Positions 4,819 to 6,358 of a stretch of DNA of 6,358 nt are shown here, one piece after another. The stretch comes from JBBDXA01 sp040902585 (GTDB lineage Bacteria; Planctomycetota; Phycisphaerae; Phycisphaerales; Phycisphaeraceae). The position numbers and the translations under genes are program-made. The stretch lies in assembly GCA_040902585.1 (NCBI GenBank), contig JBBDXA010000077.1, positions 1 to 6,358 on the forward strand, in the 5' to 3' direction. Numbering within the stretch: the first letter of the stretch is position 1; every line of letters starts with the position of its first letter. Under the pieces are notes generated by a model, which worked only from the letters and a program-made list of their open reading frames with translations, did no database searches and was not told where the DNA came from.

Positions 4819-6358
4819 TCACGCCGCGCGTTGACGCCGTCGTCCCAGTCCCGCCAGGGCGAGGAGGCCGAGCATGGCGGTGGTGGGTTCGGGGACAGGG
4901 GCGGAGAACGCCAGTCCACCGTGGAACGTGTCTCCGACGAGGCGGAACAGTTCCGCGTTGAAGGTGCTGTGAACGCCTTGGGCGGCGAAGAACTCCAGCT
5001 CCCCGCCAAAGAGGTTTTCGAAGTAGGTCAGCTCGAAGGAGTAGACGCCGCCGCTCGGCGCGTTGAACACGCCGAAGGCGTCATGGGGGCCTGACAGTAT
5101 GCCGTCGTTGATGACGAGCTGGCCGTCAATGATGAGGCGGGTGCCGTCGTCGGCGTTGGTGCCGAACGTCCACGCGCCGGCTTCGTGGATCAGGATATGT
5201 CCGGTGACCTGTACGGCGAAGTTGTCATCGCCGGAGGCACCGGGAGTCAGGGAGTAGCTTATCTCGCCGGGGAAGGCGTGGTTGCCGAAGAAGTGGCCGT
5301 CGCCGCCGGTGTTGAGGAAGTTGACGGCGTAGATCGTAGCCTCGGCTTCACGGTTGGCGGCGATTCCCCCGGCCAGCAGCGAGTCCGCCGTCGCCAGGTT
5401 GTTGATGACGGTGCCGGCCGAATAGACGACGCGCATGTTCGCGCCGAAACTGGGCGGGGCGTTGAGGTACTCCACGAACGTCTGGTTCTGCGTGCCGGTC
5501 AGTGGGATATCGTTCCACACGCCGCCCTGGTTGTTGACGTTGACATCGGTAAGCTGGCCGGCATCTTCATTACTGTTGAAGTCGTTGGGTTCGCCGCCGT
5601 TCCAGCGCTGGAAGCCGGTGGACGCCAGGGTGACCGGCCCGCCGGGTGTCGTCCACACCCAGCCGTTGATCTGGTTGTTGGCGGTGCCTTGACTCTCCGA
5701 CCCACCGAACGTCGCGTTATCCGTCAGGCCGATCCACGCCTGATCGACGACGTTGGGCACGTTCGGGCCAAAGAGTCCGGTGAGGAATCGGTTCTCCTGG
5801 GCGTTGTCGACCTGCGCCATCTGGCCCTGATGGCCATTTAAGGACATCGCCTCGGCCGCAGCCTTGGCCTGAGCAAACGTGCCGCCGGGACCGACCTCAT
5901 AATACTGGCCGTTCAGCGGGTTCAGGTAGCGCTGGGGCGTGACCAGATTCTGCGGATCGCCGCTGGCCGCCAGGTGGGCGATGTCCGCCTGCGACAGCGC
6001 GGTGTTGTAGATCGCCAGGTTGTCGATCTCTCCGTTGAAGAAGTTGCCGTTGTTCCAGCGCCCCAGCAGGACGTTCTTGGCGGTGCCTTGGAAGGGGATG
6101 TGCCCGCCCGTCTGGTTGTCCTGCACACCGTTGACGAAGATGCGCTGCGTTCCGTTGTCATACTGGTACGCCACGTGAATCCAACTGTTGACCTGCCCGC
6201 TGAGGTTCTGCACGCCTGGCGTATCGTTGCCGAAGAAGCCGAGGTGGGCGGTGTTGCCGCGGGTCACCAGGTGCAGGGAGTTATGATTGCTGTTGGGCGG
6301 GTCATTGCCCAGGATCGTCCTGTCGCCGCCGAACGAATTGGGATTGATGAAGGCGGCG
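4819..6358 (-). CDS. LamG / C-type lectin / PA14 exported protein with PEP-CTERM tail (5' end beyond window)
   Basis: The frame is open to the window edge, so the N-terminus and any signal peptide are missing; 512 codons plus the stop are visible. A GTG at 6267 is not a credible start, because a LamG-type jellyroll continues upstream of it. In visible numbering, 1 to about 130 is a concanavalin-like LamG domain (WIHVAYQYDNGTQRIFVNG at 59-77, GEIDNLAIYNTALSQADI). About 150-297 is a C-type lectin-like domain with WIGL (208-211), GGEPND (254-259) and WND (281-283). About 308-476 is a PA14-like domain with NADDGTRLIIDG (401-412). VPEP (488-491), a short hydrophobic stretch and RRRQR form the PEP-CTERM signal cut by an exosortase. 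These domains bind glycans in known families, and EPN in C-type lectins usually means mannose-type calcium-dependent binding. I infer a surface or matrix glycan-binding role. The visible part contains no cysteine. Confidence 0.88.
   Translation of the reverse strand, partial: AAFINPNSFGGDRTILGNDPPNSNHNSLHLVTRGNTAHLGFFGNDTPGVQNLSGQVNSWIHVAYQYDNGTQRIFVNGVQDNQTGGHIPFQGTAKNVLLGRWNNGNFFNGEIDNLAIYNTALSQADIAHLAASGDPQNLVTPQRYLNPLNGQYYEVGPGGTFAQAKAAAEAMSLNGHQGQMAQVDNAQENRFLTGLFGPNVPNVVDQAWIGLTDNATFGGSESQGTANNQINGWVWTTPGGPVTLASTGFQRWNGGEPNDFNSNEDAGQLTDVNVNNQGGVWNDIPLTGTQNQTFVEYLNAPPSFGANMRVVYSAGTVINNLATADSLLAGGIAANREAEATIYAVNFLNTGGDGHFFGNHAFPGEISYSLTPGASGDDNFAVQVTGHILIHEAGAWTFGTNADDGTRLIIDGQLVINDGILSGPHDAFGVFNAPSGGVYSFELTYFENLFGGELEFFAAQGVHSTFNAELFRLVGDTFHGGLAFSAPVPEPTTAMLGLLALAGLGRRRQRAA
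4822..4896 (-). other. PEP-CTERM sorting signal (coding segment)
   Basis: The last 25 codons encode VPEP, then TTAMLGLLALAGLG as a short membrane-spanning stretch, then RRRQRAA. This three-part tail is the known exosortase recognition signal. It implies that an exosortase is encoded elsewhere in the genome and that the mature protein is released or anchored after cleavage near the PEP motif. The hydrophobic segment is short (about 14 residues). Confidence 0.85.

Noticed and set aside
4666..5094. Plus-strand frame of 142 codons spanning the terminator and the end of the PEP-CTERM gene
   Set aside because: It would pass through a strong terminator and is antisense to the lectin-family gene. 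Its composition is Gly/Glu/Arg-rich with no domain.
6265..6267. GTG as the start of the PEP-CTERM gene
   Set aside because: The frame is open upstream to the window edge and the upstream residues (such as NPNSFGGDRTILGN) continue the LamG domain. The gene is cut by the window, not started here.

Overview
The window looks like chromosomal DNA from a GC-rich planctomycete, most likely of the Phycisphaerae type. The evidence is a secreted repeat-domain protein ending in a PEP-CTERM sorting tail (VPEP, a short hydrophobic stretch, then RRRQR), housekeeping genes scattered as single units rather than in long operons, Shine-Dalgarno sequences missing from most genes, and intergenic gaps filled with palindromic repeats. 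The lineage is an inference. No ribosomal RNA or taxon-specific marker is present.

Layout, left to right: coaD (phosphopantetheine adenylyltransferase, + strand, 39-581); a purine/pyrimidine inverted repeat filling the gap at 582-717; a metallo-beta-lactamase-fold protein that has lost most metal ligands (+, 718-1398); a short gap with two hairpins between convergent genes; an RsmB-type 16S rRNA m5C methyltransferase (-, 1485-2933) whose coding sequence contains a 110-bp palindromic repeat read through in frame; a 79-bp divergent gap; an unrecognised multi-pass membrane protein (+, 3013-3945); a 253-bp AT-rich, repeat-filled gap; greA (+, 4199-4669), the only gene here with a convincing ribosome binding site; a strong stem-loop terminator that probably serves both strands; and the 3' part of a large LamG / C-type lectin / PA14 / PEP-CTERM exported protein (-, 4819 to beyond the right edge at 6358). 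No stretch longer than 300 bases lacks a gene.

The genes do not form one pathway. coaD (coenzyme A), rsmB (rRNA modification) and greA (transcript cleavage) are housekeeping genes, and the last gene is a surface or exported glycan-binding-type protein. I found no CRISPR array, phage, transposase, toxin-antitoxin or defence gene, and no multi-gene system that looks new. The points most worth a second look are the in-frame palindromic element in rsmB, the metal-site decay in the metallo-beta-lactamase-like protein, the repeat-filled gaps, and the cysteine-free lectin architecture of the PEP-CTERM protein.
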